Positions 17,745 to 26,227 of a stretch of DNA of 64,000 nucleotides are shown piece after piece. The notes under the pieces are model-generated. The model worked only from the letters and a program-made list of their open reading frames with translations, made no database searches and was not told the origin of the DNA. Location: the NCBI GenBank assembly GCA_022767285.1, contig JALENY010000032.1, positions 1 to 64,000 on the forward strand. The letters are read 5' to 3'. The DNA comes from Lachnospiraceae bacterium (GTDB lineage: Bacteria; Bacillota; Clostridia; Lachnospirales; Lachnospiraceae). Numbering within the stretch: the first letter of the stretch is position 1; each line of letters begins with the position of its first letter. Made by a program: the position numbers and the translations under genes.

Positions 17745-18605
17745 TCATTTTCCTGCAAATTCCCGGGCCCAGGGTGTATTGGCAACGCCGCCTTCCCCTG
17801 TCTCACGAAGGGAGACATGCATAGCTTCACCCACTTCTTTCATAGCATCGATCACCTGATCCGGCGGAATCTGGCACCGGATACCGGCAAGGGCCATATC
17901 CGCAGACGAAAGTGCATTGACCGCTCCGACTACGTTTCTTTTGACACAGGGTACTTCCACCAGTCCGGCCACCGGGTCGCATACAAGCCCAAGCAGATTT
18001 TTCAGGGCCATGCCCGCAGCATGGACGATCTGTTCGGAGTCTCCATTTCTCAGGTGAACCAATGCTCCTGCCGCCATGGCTGAGGCAGTTCCGATCTCTG
18101 CCTGACATCCGCCGGCGGCGCCGGCAATAAACGCCCTTGCTGCGATCACCTGTCCAATGCCGGCTGCCACATACAGAGATTCCACAATTATTTCATCGGG
18201 AATATTCTCTTCCTGATACAAACCGATCAAAACTGCCGGCAGAACACCGCAGGCTCCGGCTGTGGGAGCTGCAACGATCCGTTTCATACAGGCATTGGAT
18301 TCCGCCATCTGAATCGCCAGCATAATTACTTTTGATACAAAATCACCACACAGTGGCTTTCCGCTTTTTCGATATTCTTCCATCTTTGCACCCATGCCGC
18401 CTACCAGTGTACTTCTCGACCGCAGAGCGCCGTCATAATGATCGCTGGCGCTTACCATCGCCTCCCACATTTTATGCATGGTACGCAGGGAATCTTCTTC
18501 CCGGATGGTTCTCTCGTGAATATCGTCCAGAAGGACTGCTTTCCAGAAGGGCACGCCCTCTTCGATTCCGCAATTGATAATTTCCTGTAATGACTGATAT
18601 GCCAT
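17745..18605 (-). CDS. sdaAA: L-serine dehydratase, iron-sulfur-dependent, alpha subunit
   Basis: Converts L-serine to pyruvate and ammonia with the beta subunit, using a [4Fe-4S] cluster. The 286-residue protein carries the conserved cysteines that can hold the cluster, in PTAGACGVLPAVL, LVCDPVAGLVEVPCVKRN, plus the glycine-rich IAGAAGGCQAEIGTASAMAAGA. Length and motifs match the Firmicute alpha chain. Its start overlaps the beta stop by one base (TAATG), so translation is coupled. Serine deamination is a common energy and nitrogen route in gut Clostridia. A convergent terminator with the AraC gene marks the end of the operon. Confidence 0.96.
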   Translation of the reverse strand: MAYQSLQEIINCGIEEGVPFWKAVLLDDIHERTIREEDSLRTMHKMWEAMVSASDHYDGALRSRSTLVGGMGAKMEEYRKSGKPLCGDFVSKVIMLAIQMAESNACMKRIVAAPTAGACGVLPAVLIGLYQEENIPDEIIVESLYVAAGIGQVIAARAFIAGAAGGCQAEIGTASAMAAGALVHLRNGDSEQIVHAAGMALKNLLGLVCDPVAGLVEVPCVKRNVVGAVNALSSADMALAGIRCQIPPDQVIDAMKEVGEAMHVSLRETGEGGVANTPWAREFAGK

Positions 18606-19270
18606 TATATCTGTTCTCCTCTCAGATAAGTCACTTTGATAATGCCCGGCATAGCTGCAATCTGATCGATCATCTCCCGGGATATCTCCTGATCCGATTC
18701 AATCACCATAACTGCCTGTCCGCCCCGTTTTTCCCGATACAACTTCAACGTAGCAATATTCACGAAATTTTGTGCCAATGCTGTGGTTACTCCGGAGACA
18801 TATCCCGGCTGATCATAATTTCGCACAATCAGTGTCGGATTTTCACCGGTGCAGTCCACCGTAATTCCATCTAATTTGCTGATGTTGATCCGTCCGCCGC
18901 CCAGAGAAGAGGCCTGTACTTCCAACGTCTTTCCGCTGTCTCCTTTTACTTTCAGATAAGCTGTGTTGGGATGGGCACCTGATATCTGTGTTGCCTGAAT
19001 ACAGAATTTCATACCTTGTTTTTGGGCCTCGGCAAAACTCTCCGGAATCCGCATATCATCCGGTTTCATTCCAAGAAGTCCTGCCACCAGCGCCCGATCC
19101 GTTCCATGACCCTGCCCGGTGGCCGCGAAAGATCCGTGCAGACCTATTTCAGCCTCCCGAACCGGTTCTCCCAGCAAGACTCTGGTTGTATAGCCGATTC
19201 GAACCGCCCCAGCCGTATGGGAACTGGAAGGACCGACCATGATCGGGCCCAAAATGTCAAAAATATTCAT
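18605..19270 (-). CDS. sdaAB: L-serine dehydratase, iron-sulfur-dependent, beta subunit
   Basis: Beta subunit of the two-chain serine dehydratase. The 221-residue protein opens MNIFDILGPIMVGPSSSHTAGA, the PSSSHT motif being typical. It ends with an ACT domain (about residues 148-221) beginning PTLIVRNYDQPGYVSGVTTAL, which probably senses serine. ATG 19270 is favoured over the GTG at 19282 because GGAG sits six bases before it. It is first in the operon, with a good promoter 75 bp upstream, and is followed by sdaAA with a one-base overlap. Confidence 0.95.
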   Translation of the reverse strand: MNIFDILGPIMVGPSSSHTAGAVRIGYTTRVLLGEPVREAEIGLHGSFAATGQGHGTDRALVAGLLGMKPDDMRIPESFAEAQKQGMKFCIQATQISGAHPNTAYLKVKGDSGKTLEVQASSLGGGRINISKLDGITVDCTGENPTLIVRNYDQPGYVSGVTTALAQNFVNIATLKLYREKRGGQAVMVIESDQEISREMIDQIAAMPGIIKVTYLRGEQI

Positions 19271-19342
19271 AGTCTTCTCCACTCCGCCACTAAAAAAGCA
19301 GCATAATTATCCTATAGTATCTCCAATGTTTCACATATTATC

Positions 19343-19371
19343 ATTATACCTTTTATCAGCAGCGGAAACAA
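19343..19371 (-). promoter_or_regulatory. Promoter of sdaAB-sdaAA
   Basis: On the minus strand TTGTTT (19366-19371) and TATAAT (19343-19348) have a 17-bp spacer. The start codon is about 75 bp downstream. Confidence 0.65.
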
Positions 19372-19405
19372 TGCAGTTCTGAGAATCACCGGGAAATTTC
19401 ATAAT

Positions 19406-19693
19406 TTAAAAAGTCGGAAAGTTGATGATTACCGCCTTTCTGCTTCTGTTTTTTTCCTTCCTGTCCACGGCCCGCAGAATGCGATCAATTCCGTCATATA
19501 ATTTACAGAAAAAAGATCCGAACAATGCTGCTGTCCCTGCAAATACGCAGAACAGACTGGTTTGATTCCACTCCGAAAGATTCCATCCCATAAGTTCCCT
19601 GAAAAAATGAATCGTTACTGCCGCTAAAACAAAAGATAATACGGTGTAAACAACCGCCTCCACGCAGCGAACGGTCTGATATTTATGATTCAT
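19406..19693 (-). CDS. Small membrane protein of unknown function
   Basis: A 95-residue protein I do not recognise. Two hydrophobic helices are visible, about residues 13-30 (AVVYTVLSFVLAAVTIHF) and 45-62 (SLFCVFAGTAALFGSFFC). A charged tail rich in Lys and Arg follows, so both ends probably face the cytosol. GGGAGGG seven bases before ATG 19693 is a strong ribosome binding site. That site is unusual because it lies inside the 3' arm of a 22-bp helix (19699-19831), so folding of the leader would hide it. No partner genes: sdaAB is downstream and a glucosidase upstream. Confidence 0.7.
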   Translation of the reverse strand: MNHKYQTVRCVEAVVYTVLSFVLAAVTIHFFRELMGWNLSEWNQTSLFCVFAGTAALFGSFFCKLYDGIDRILRAVDRKEKNRSRKAVIINFPTF

Positions 19694-19698
19694 AAAAA

Positions 19699-19831
19699 AG
19701 CCCTCCCGTTATACATTATGGTGCGAACGATTTCCACCCGAAGGGCATGCATTGCGGTATGCCCTATGGGTATTATTTCCGATTCATTCGCAGTTACTTG
19801 TTTTCTTAACCATAAGTATAACGGGAAGGCT
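19699..19831 (-). other. Nested long hairpin (element A), possible regulatory RNA
   Basis: In minus-strand RNA the first 22 and last 23 bases of this 133-base segment pair over 22 bp with one G-U and one bulge. Inside are TGCGAA/TTCGCA, ACCC/GGGT and GGGCAT/ATGCCC, giving one long branched-free hairpin. The outer helix is followed directly by TTTTTT and then the ATG of the small membrane protein, whose SD lies in the 3' arm. It could be a terminator of the upstream glucosidase gene, a riboswitch-like control of the small gene, or a small RNA. It matches no RNA family I recognise. Confidence 0.6.
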
Positions 19832-19919
19832 GTCCAATATGCAGGACTCTGCTTATTATTTTCTAATTTTATTTTGATCTTTTACGATACTGTTTTATAT
19901 CCCAGTATTCACTCATTTC

Positions 19920-21590
19920 TCATCCGATCACCATACATTCATATGGCTTCAGCACCATCTTTTTGTCGGCTTTCTCACGCTTATAGTTTCCGATCCAGAT
20001 GGTCCTCTCCTCTCCGGAGAATTCCTCCGGCAGTTCAAACGCAACTTCTTTTTCCGCATAATTGCAGATTACAAGAATCTTCCGGTCGTCCAGTGTTCTT
20101 GTGTATACATACAATTCCTCACTATCCGGAAGGAGCAGTTTATAAGTGCCATATACAATAATCGGATTCTGTTTTCGCAGGGAAATCAGCTTTTTATAGT
20201 AATTAAATACAGAATCCTCGCGGGTGTATTGTTCTTTTGCGTTTACCTTAACATAATTCGGATTCACCGGAATCCAGGGAGTCCCTGTGGTAAAACCGCC
20301 ATTTTTGCTGTCATCCCATTGTATGGGAGTTCTGGCGTTATCCCGCCCCTTATAACTGATGTAATCAAACATTGCATCCGGCTCTATGATTCCCTTTTCC
20401 GTCAGCTCTTTATATGCATTGATACTCTCAATATCGCGGAATTCGGACAGGGAAGTAAAGGGATAATTCGTCATACCCAGTTCTTCTCCCTGATATACAT
20501 AAGGAGTTCCCTGCATCATGTGGAGACAGGTAGCCAGCATTTTTGCAGAAATTTCACGGTATTCGTCGCTGTCATTTCCCATGCGGGACAGCATTCTGGG
20601 CTGATCGTGATTGCACCAGTAGAGACTGTTCCATGCCTTGCCTTCAAGCTCCGTCTGCCATTTTGACATAATCTTTTTTAACTCGGTCAGTTTGATCTTA
20701 TTGTGATTCCACTTGAAGCTTTCGCCGCTATCCAGATCCATATGTTCAAACTGAAATACCATGTTCAGTTCTTTTCCACTGGAAGATGCATATTTTTTCG
20801 CTTCATCCACAGTAACACCGGAACATTCACCGACTGTAATCAGGTCATACCTGGAAAGCACTTCCCGGTTCATTTCCTGAAGATATTCGTGAACATGAGG
20901 TCCGTTCACGGAATAAGGTCCAAAAGAGCCATATCCGCTGGCACCAACCGGGCCGTCCGGAAGCCCCGGAACTTTGGAGATCATACTGATCACATCCATT
21001 CGGAAACCATCAATACCTTTTTCACACCACCAGTTCATCATATCAAATACTTCTCTGCGCACTTTCGGATTGTCCCAGTTCAGATCCGGCTGCTTTTTGG
21101 AGAAAAGGTGCAGATAATACTGATCTGTGGACTCATCGTAGTTCCATGCGCTGCCGCTGAAACAGGAGCCCCAATTATTTGGCTCTTTTCCTTCCTTTCC
21201 ATCTCTCCAGATATAATAGTCACGGTACGGATTGTCCTTTGATTTCCGGCTTTCCACAAACCATGGATGCTCATCGGAAGTGTGATTTACCACAAGATCC
21301 ATCATAATCTTAAGGCCCAGAGAATGAGCTTTTTCCAGCATACGGTCAAAATCTTCTATGGTCCCGAATTCTTTCATGATGCCGCGATAGTTGCTGATGT
21401 CATAGCCATTATCGTCGTTGGGTGATTCATACACCGGAGATAGCCAGATCACATTCGCGCCCAGTTCTTTTATATGTTCCAATTTATTTGTAATTCCTTT
21501 TAAATCGCCAATTCCGTCTCCATTGCTGTCACAGAAGCTTCTCGGATAAATCTGATAGACAACGCTTTCTTTCCACCATGCTTTTTCCAT
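19920..21590 (-). CDS. malL: Oligo-1,6-glucosidase (GH13_31)
   Basis: A 556-residue cytosolic alpha-glucosidase of GH13 that releases glucose from the non-reducing ends of isomaltose-type oligosaccharides. The nucleophile Asp199 (GFRMDVIS), acid/base Glu255 (TVGECSG) and transition-state Asp329 (NHDQPR) fall at the same numbers as in the Bacillus cereus enzyme. Val200 after the nucleophile is the residue linked to alpha-1,6 preference; alpha-1,4 enzymes usually have Thr or Ala. A perfect GGAGGT precedes the ATG. The gene appears to be monocistronic. Trehalose- or sucrose-type specificity cannot be excluded. Confidence 0.93.
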   Translation of the reverse strand: MEKAWWKESVVYQIYPRSFCDSNGDGIGDLKGITNKLEHIKELGANVIWLSPVYESPNDDNGYDISNYRGIMKEFGTIEDFDRMLEKAHSLGLKIMMDLVVNHTSDEHPWFVESRKSKDNPYRDYYIWRDGKEGKEPNNWGSCFSGSAWNYDESTDQYYLHLFSKKQPDLNWDNPKVRREVFDMMNWWCEKGIDGFRMDVISMISKVPGLPDGPVGASGYGSFGPYSVNGPHVHEYLQEMNREVLSRYDLITVGECSGVTVDEAKKYASSSGKELNMVFQFEHMDLDSGESFKWNHNKIKLTELKKIMSKWQTELEGKAWNSLYWCNHDQPRMLSRMGNDSDEYREISAKMLATCLHMMQGTPYVYQGEELGMTNYPFTSLSEFRDIESINAYKELTEKGIIEPDAMFDYISYKGRDNARTPIQWDDSKNGGFTTGTPWIPVNPNYVKVNAKEQYTREDSVFNYYKKLISLRKQNPIIVYGTYKLLLPDSEELYVYTRTLDDRKILVICNYAEKEVAFELPEEFSGEERTIWIGNYKREKADKKMVLKPYECMVIG

Positions 21591-21825
21591 TTTTGTACCT
21601 CCTTTTTTCTATCAAGATACTACGGATTTTGCTTTTTTTCTTTCCATATTTTGATTTTAAATTACGTTATTTTGACTTTTAATACAGATGTCCTGCCACC
21701 GGCAGCTCACCTTGCATGCCAGATAATAAATGATGCCAGTTTGCAGGAACTGGCATCATACTTAACAATATTTCATTTACTTTCCGATCATCTCTTCGCA
21801 ATTTCACTCCCGGGGGAAATTATTC
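21591..21825. other. Intergenic leader upstream of malL
   Basis: This gap between malL and the epimerase gene holds the epimerase terminator at 21730-21759 and an AT-rich malL leader. I see no convincing -35/-10 pair and no clear cre or LacI-type operator. Confidence 0.4.
21730..21759 (-). terminator. Terminator of the L-xylulose-type operon
   Basis: A perfect 12-bp hairpin, ATGATGCCAGTT (21730-21741) and its complement (21748-21759) with a six-base loop, is followed on the minus strand by TTTATTAT. It lies about 65 bp past the epimerase stop. Confidence 0.75.
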
Positions 21826-22668
21826 TCACTCTTTCCCGTCCAGAATTCCGCTCATCCGGTCATGGGCCGCCCGAATATCTTCCTTCCAGTTTTCCTGACC
21901 CACATACCACATCTCTGTCACATACAGGCGAACACCCATCTCCCATGCAGTTTGAATCATCCCTTCGAAATCCACATGACCCGTTCCGAATGGTATCTCG
22001 CGGAATTTTCCCGGCACGGTCTCCTTCAGATGCAGAGCAACCACGTGCCCTTTACCGGAATTCAGGTCTTCATACACGTCCGTTCCATAGGTGACCGAAG
22101 CATTCTTCAGATTTCCGGAATCGGGATAAACGCCAAGATAAGGAGAATTTACCAGATTCACATATTTCATGGCTTTTCCCACGGTATTCATGAATTCGGT
22201 CTCCATGGTTTCAAAGCCGAGCATAATACCGGATTTTGCCGCCATGAGGGTCGCTTTTTCCAGATTCTCACCAAAACGTTTTACCGTTTCCGGCGTAGAC
22301 TCCTCATAGTAAACATCATATCCCGCAAGCTGTATGATTCTAATGCCCAGATCAGATGCCAGTTTGACTGCCTTTTCCATAATTTCCATACCACGGGCAC
22401 AAGTTGCCGGATCCGCGCTTCCGAGGGGATATTTTCGATGACCGCTCAGGCACATGCTGCGGACGTTCATGCCGGCTGTTTTCATGGTATTCACCAATTC
22501 CATTCGTTCTTCCTGCGTCCATTCCAGACGTGCCAGTTTTGCGTCTGTCTCATCCACGCTGATTTCAATATAATCGTAACCCAGGCTTTTCGCCGTTTCG
22601 AATTTTTCTGCCCAAGTCAGATTGGAAGGCATTGCTTTTTCATACAGGCCGATCTCATACTTTTTCAT
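21826..22668 (-). CDS. L-xylulose-5-phosphate 3-epimerase (UlaE family)
   Basis: A 280-residue TIM-barrel epimerase that interconverts L-xylulose 5-phosphate and L-ribulose 5-phosphate. Family features are the opening YEIGLYEKAMP, metal ligands in LGFETMETEF, VYPDSGNL, VALHLKE and YVTEMW, and the usual length. The internal ATG at 22668 matches the family N-terminus; its ribosome site (GGAATGGAAAA) is weak. The upstream FGGY kinase would supply the phosphorylated ketose. A 4-epimerase needed to reach D-xylulose 5-phosphate is not in the window. Confidence 0.9.
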   Translation of the reverse strand: MKKYEIGLYEKAMPSNLTWAEKFETAKSLGYDYIEISVDETDAKLARLEWTQEERMELVNTMKTAGMNVRSMCLSGHRKYPLGSADPATCARGMEIMEKAVKLASDLGIRIIQLAGYDVYYEESTPETVKRFGENLEKATLMAAKSGIMLGFETMETEFMNTVGKAMKYVNLVNSPYLGVYPDSGNLKNASVTYGTDVYEDLNSGKGHVVALHLKETVPGKFREIPFGTGHVDFEGMIQTAWEMGVRLYVTEMWYVGQENWKEDIRAAHDRMSGILDGKE

Positions 22669-22792
22669 TGTTTTCCATTCCTTTCTCTCATGCCGCAAAC
22701 CGGTATACAGATTGATCACACAAGTATTCTGTCTGAAAATGATCCGGTATGGTTATTCGTAAACAGTTGTACAGATTCCGACGCCAAACCCT

Positions 22793-24313
22793 TCAGTTTT
22801 TAAAGTGTTTCCATGCACCGCCCTGTCCAAGTGCGTCAATAACCGCACGATAGGTTGCGTATTTTTCCTCATAAATTTCCTTATATTCCGGCCGCGGATC
22901 AATGGTCTTTGTAATTTTTACAGTCCTTTTTACCGCCTCTTCATAATCGTGGTAAATACCCGCTGCAATACCGGCCGCAATAGCAGCACCCTGAGCACCG
23001 ATTTCTTTATCCTCAATCACATCAATGGGAATCTGCAGTGCATCTGCGAAAATCTGTACCCAGACATCCGAATTGGCCGCACCGCCGGAGAGCCGGATAC
23101 TTTTGGGTACCTCACGGTTCCGAAGCAATTTTTTCACATGAGTCAAATGAGAGAACACAATGCCTTCATATACGGCGCGAAGCATATGCTTTTTATTGTG
23201 ATATGCCGTCAAACCAATAAAGGTTGCCTTCGCCAGTGCATCTTCATTGGATCCGTTAAGGAATGGCAGGAAAATGACATTGCTGTCCTGAGGCTCGATG
23301 GATTCCACCCAGGTATTTGTGATGTCATATACGGACTCACCCTGCTCTTTGGCTTCCTCTTTTTCATAATTCATCAGATTCCGAATAAACCATTCCATAT
23401 TGCCTGCGGAAGTGGGGCTGCTCTCCTCCACCAGGAAATACCCCGGCATGCAGAACATCGAGTTCAGATCGACCGTTCCGTTTGCAATGGGTTCCTTTGC
23501 GATAAATTCATTGATGCTCCAGGTACCGGCGATCATGCACATCTGATCTTCATCAATCAGGCCGGAAGCAACACCGCAGGCATCCACATCAAACATACCG
23601 GCTGCTGCCGGAATGCCCGCCGGAAGTCCTGTCTTTTTACTTGCCTCTTCGGTCACGTAACCGCATATATCCGCGGAGTATCTAAGCGGCGGCAGTTTAT
23701 CTATGATCATTCCCAGCCCAAAGCAGTCCAAAAGTTCTTTGTCATACTGTTTGGTATTCAGATTTACCAGATTGCCTCCGGTGGAATCCGTGTATTCCGC
23801 ATAGGCTTCACCGGTCAGCATATAGCGCACATAATCTTTTACATGAAAAATATATTTTGTATTATCCAGAACCTCCGGTTCATGGTCACGCAGCCATGCC
23901 AGCAGTGCCACCGGCTGACATGCAAGGATTTTCTGATAAGACAGGGGATAGATTTTTTCCCTTGTGCCGTCTGCTTCCCATTTTTCTATGTATTCCCAGG
24001 CTCTGGCATCGGTAGAGACGATGCCGTTATAGCTGGGCTTTCCATCATATCCCACAAGATACAGTCCCTTTCCATGGCCGGAGAAAGAAACGCCCGCAAT
24101 ATCTTTGGGATCAATCCCGCTCTTCTCAATGGATTTTTTGATAGCCTGAGCGTTTACTTCCCACAATTCTGTCATGTCACGCTCCGTATAACCGGGTTTT
24201 GGAGTGATGGTCACCGTCGGTACGCTTGCCACGGAAATCTGTGTTCCGTTCTCATCAAAAATCGCTGCTTTTGAAAAAGTACCTCCATTGTCAATTCCCA
24301 TTAAATATTTCAT
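22793..24313 (-). CDS. FGGY carbohydrate kinase, L-xylulokinase-like
   Basis: A 506-residue FGGY-family kinase, probably phosphorylating L-xylulose or a related ketose. It shows the ATP-fold start YLMGIDNGGTFSKAAIFD, substrate-domain segment GVSFSGHGKGLYLVGYDG, MFDVDACGVASGLID, AGTWSINEF and the C-terminal phosphate loop IRLSGGAANSDVWVQIFAD. Closest recognisable type is LyxK. GGGAG lies seven bases before ATG 24313. It pairs with the UlaE-family epimerase downstream (gap 124 bp), so the two form a short pentose or pentulose route. No transporter or regulator is next to it. Confidence 0.9.
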   Translation of the reverse strand: MKYLMGIDNGGTFSKAAIFDENGTQISVASVPTVTITPKPGYTERDMTELWEVNAQAIKKSIEKSGIDPKDIAGVSFSGHGKGLYLVGYDGKPSYNGIVSTDARAWEYIEKWEADGTREKIYPLSYQKILACQPVALLAWLRDHEPEVLDNTKYIFHVKDYVRYMLTGEAYAEYTDSTGGNLVNLNTKQYDKELLDCFGLGMIIDKLPPLRYSADICGYVTEEASKKTGLPAGIPAAAGMFDVDACGVASGLIDEDQMCMIAGTWSINEFIAKEPIANGTVDLNSMFCMPGYFLVEESSPTSAGNMEWFIRNLMNYEKEEAKEQGESVYDITNTWVESIEPQDSNVIFLPFLNGSNEDALAKATFIGLTAYHNKKHMLRAVYEGIVFSHLTHVKKLLRNREVPKSIRLSGGAANSDVWVQIFADALQIPIDVIEDKEIGAQGAAIAAGIAAGIYHDYEEAVKRTVKITKTIDPRPEYKEIYEEKYATYRAVIDALGQGGAWKHFKN

Positions 24314-24381
24314 AACGTTCTCCCTTCCTTCCCGCATACCCTATCGGTTTACGCACTTTTGTTTCTGATTATCCTGTCTCT

Positions 24382-24409
24382 ATTTTACTATATTTTACAG
24401 AAAGGTCAA
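24382..24409 (-). promoter_or_regulatory. Promoter of FGGY kinase-epimerase operon
   Basis: On the minus strand TTGACC (24404-24409) and TAAAAT (24382-24387) are 16 bp apart, about 70 bp before the kinase ATG. Confidence 0.55.
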
Positions 24410-24494
24410 ACCATTTCGATGTTTTATGGGAAAAATGCACAATTTTCGCATTATCTCTGCAGAATTTTCACCGCAGTCTGTCTTTCCGGGTATT

Positions 24495-26144
24495 TCACAT
24501 CTGTACTCTATGAAAGGGAATCCCAAGCTTTCGCAAAATTTCCTCTTCTCTCTTATGGCAGGTAAAAATCAGTACCTGACGTTTCTGCCCATCCAGCCAT
24601 TTCAGGCTGCGCCCAAGTCGCTCCTCGTCATACATGGCAAAGACATCATCCAGAATCACCGGCAGATCTTCTTCCTGACAGAGTATCTCGCCCGCAGCCA
24701 TGCGAAGAGAAAAATATACCTGCTCCATGGTTCCCCGGCTCAGCTGTTCCAACGGAATATATCGCTCTGAGCTGTGTACACCCGGCTGAAAATTCTCATC
24801 CAGTTCCACTGAAGTGTACTTTCCTTCCGTCAATTCAGACAGGATTTCCGAAGTTCGCATTTTCAGCTGTTTTCCCACATAAACCTGCATATCTTTAACG
24901 GTCTCCGTAATGTAGGCAGCTGCCAGAGCAATGGCTTCCAGATTCTTCTGCATGCTCCGGTCATCCCCATCCGTTATTGCACGGATTTCTTCCCGCAGGT
25001 TCTCAATCTGAAGTTCTTTTTCATGAATTTCTTTTTCCAGACGGCCCATGCTCCATCGGATATATTCCGGGTTTTGGTCCTGTTCTTTCTCTCCGCCGGC
25101 AATTTCCTCTTTTTTCACATTTCCATCGCACTTGTCTGCCGTATTTTGTTTCTCTTTTCCGTATCGGCCCTTCCTATCTCCGTTTTCTGCTCTTTTTTCC
25201 CAAAAACGATACACCAGAATTCCTGCAGCCGCAAGCAACAGCACTATCCCGGCAACCGACAGGGACATTGAGGCGGTCGCTTCCCGCTGAAAATTGAACC
25301 ACAAAACCCCGGCACCTGCAGCCGCCGGAATCAGCACAGACAACACCCTCTTTTTCCGGGAACCCTTGCCCGGAGGATCCGTCTTCTGTCTTTCGTCTTC
25401 ATCGACCTTTTTCCCCTGATCCGCTATCTTTTTGTCATCGGACCGGAATTTTTTATTTTCCAATTCACGGCATCGGAGCTCCAGGCCTTTCCACTCATCC
25501 TGATTTTTTTTGATTTCCTCCTGAGCGTACTGAATACGGGAATATAGTTTTCCTTTTTGCTCTTCCCGGCTCTTCTGAGCCTCCAATCGTTTCTTTTCCA
25601 GCTCCTTCTTCCGGATTTTCAAAAGCTGCAGGCTTTCCTGCACATCCACCGAGCTATCGCCATCCCGATAATTGGCGATATAATTTTTTAATTCCGCAGC
25701 AAGGCCCTCATCCGTCCTGCTCTGTAATTGACGGATATAAACGGTATTTTCAAAAACCACCTCACCGGTGCCTCCCAGAAGCATGTCCAGATCACCATCT
25801 TCCAGAGACATCCGTTCGCCGTCCGTCTCACAAATCAGTTCGCCGTCCTTTTTCTGGTTCCGAAAATCCCTCTCCAGTCGAAATACTTTATTGCCGCACC
25901 GGAAACGAATATTTCCCGCATAATAGCCCGGATTGTCCCAAGGTTCATAACGGCTGAAAACATCTTTTCCGGATGCCCGCCCGCGCATGCGCTTCAGTCC
26001 GTAAAAGACACTTTTAATAAACGTATGAAGTGTGGTTTTCCCGCTCTCATTTTCTCCATAGATCAGGTTGATACCCGGCTCAAAAGAAAATGTCCGGCTG
26101 GTAAATTTTCCAAAATTTTTAATATATAGTTCTTTGATTTGCAT
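24495..26144 (-). CDS. SbcC/YhaN-like ATPase with central membrane segments
   Basis: A 549-residue SMC-like ATPase. The N-terminal half has ELYIKNFGKF and Walker A YGENESGKTTLHTF. The C-terminal half has the ABC signature LSRGTMEQVYFSLRMAAGE and Walker B DLPVILDDVFAMYDEERL. The coiled coil between them is short and contains two hydrophobic helices, about residues 270-285 and 293-312, so the protein is probably membrane-tethered through the middle. This matches the Bacillus YhaN type but is much shorter than the roughly 960 residues there. The metallophosphoesterase just upstream is its SbcD/YhaO-like partner. A role in DNA end processing is likely but not certain. Confidence 0.85.
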   Translation of the reverse strand: MQIKELYIKNFGKFTSRTFSFEPGINLIYGENESGKTTLHTFIKSVFYGLKRMRGRASGKDVFSRYEPWDNPGYYAGNIRFRCGNKVFRLERDFRNQKKDGELICETDGERMSLEDGDLDMLLGGTGEVVFENTVYIRQLQSRTDEGLAAELKNYIANYRDGDSSVDVQESLQLLKIRKKELEKKRLEAQKSREEQKGKLYSRIQYAQEEIKKNQDEWKGLELRCRELENKKFRSDDKKIADQGKKVDEDERQKTDPPGKGSRKKRVLSVLIPAAAGAGVLWFNFQREATASMSLSVAGIVLLLAAAGILVYRFWEKRAENGDRKGRYGKEKQNTADKCDGNVKKEEIAGGEKEQDQNPEYIRWSMGRLEKEIHEKELQIENLREEIRAITDGDDRSMQKNLEAIALAAAYITETVKDMQVYVGKQLKMRTSEILSELTEGKYTSVELDENFQPGVHSSERYIPLEQLSRGTMEQVYFSLRMAAGEILCQEEDLPVILDDVFAMYDEERLGRSLKWLDGQKRQVLIFTCHKREEEILRKLGIPFHRVQM

Positions 26145-26227
26145 TCCTTCTTAGCCTAAGCTTCCTCTCTGCTCCATCCTTCGCTTTGTTCTGCACTTTT
26201 TCTCTGTTTCTGTCCTGCTCAAATTCC

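Noticed and set aside
22805-24274. Long plus-strand open frame (489 codons) opposite the FGGY kinase gene
   Set aside because: It is antisense to a kinase with all family motifs, its protein is Cys/His/Phe-rich without any recognisable domain, and it has no ribosome site. It is a codon-usage shadow.
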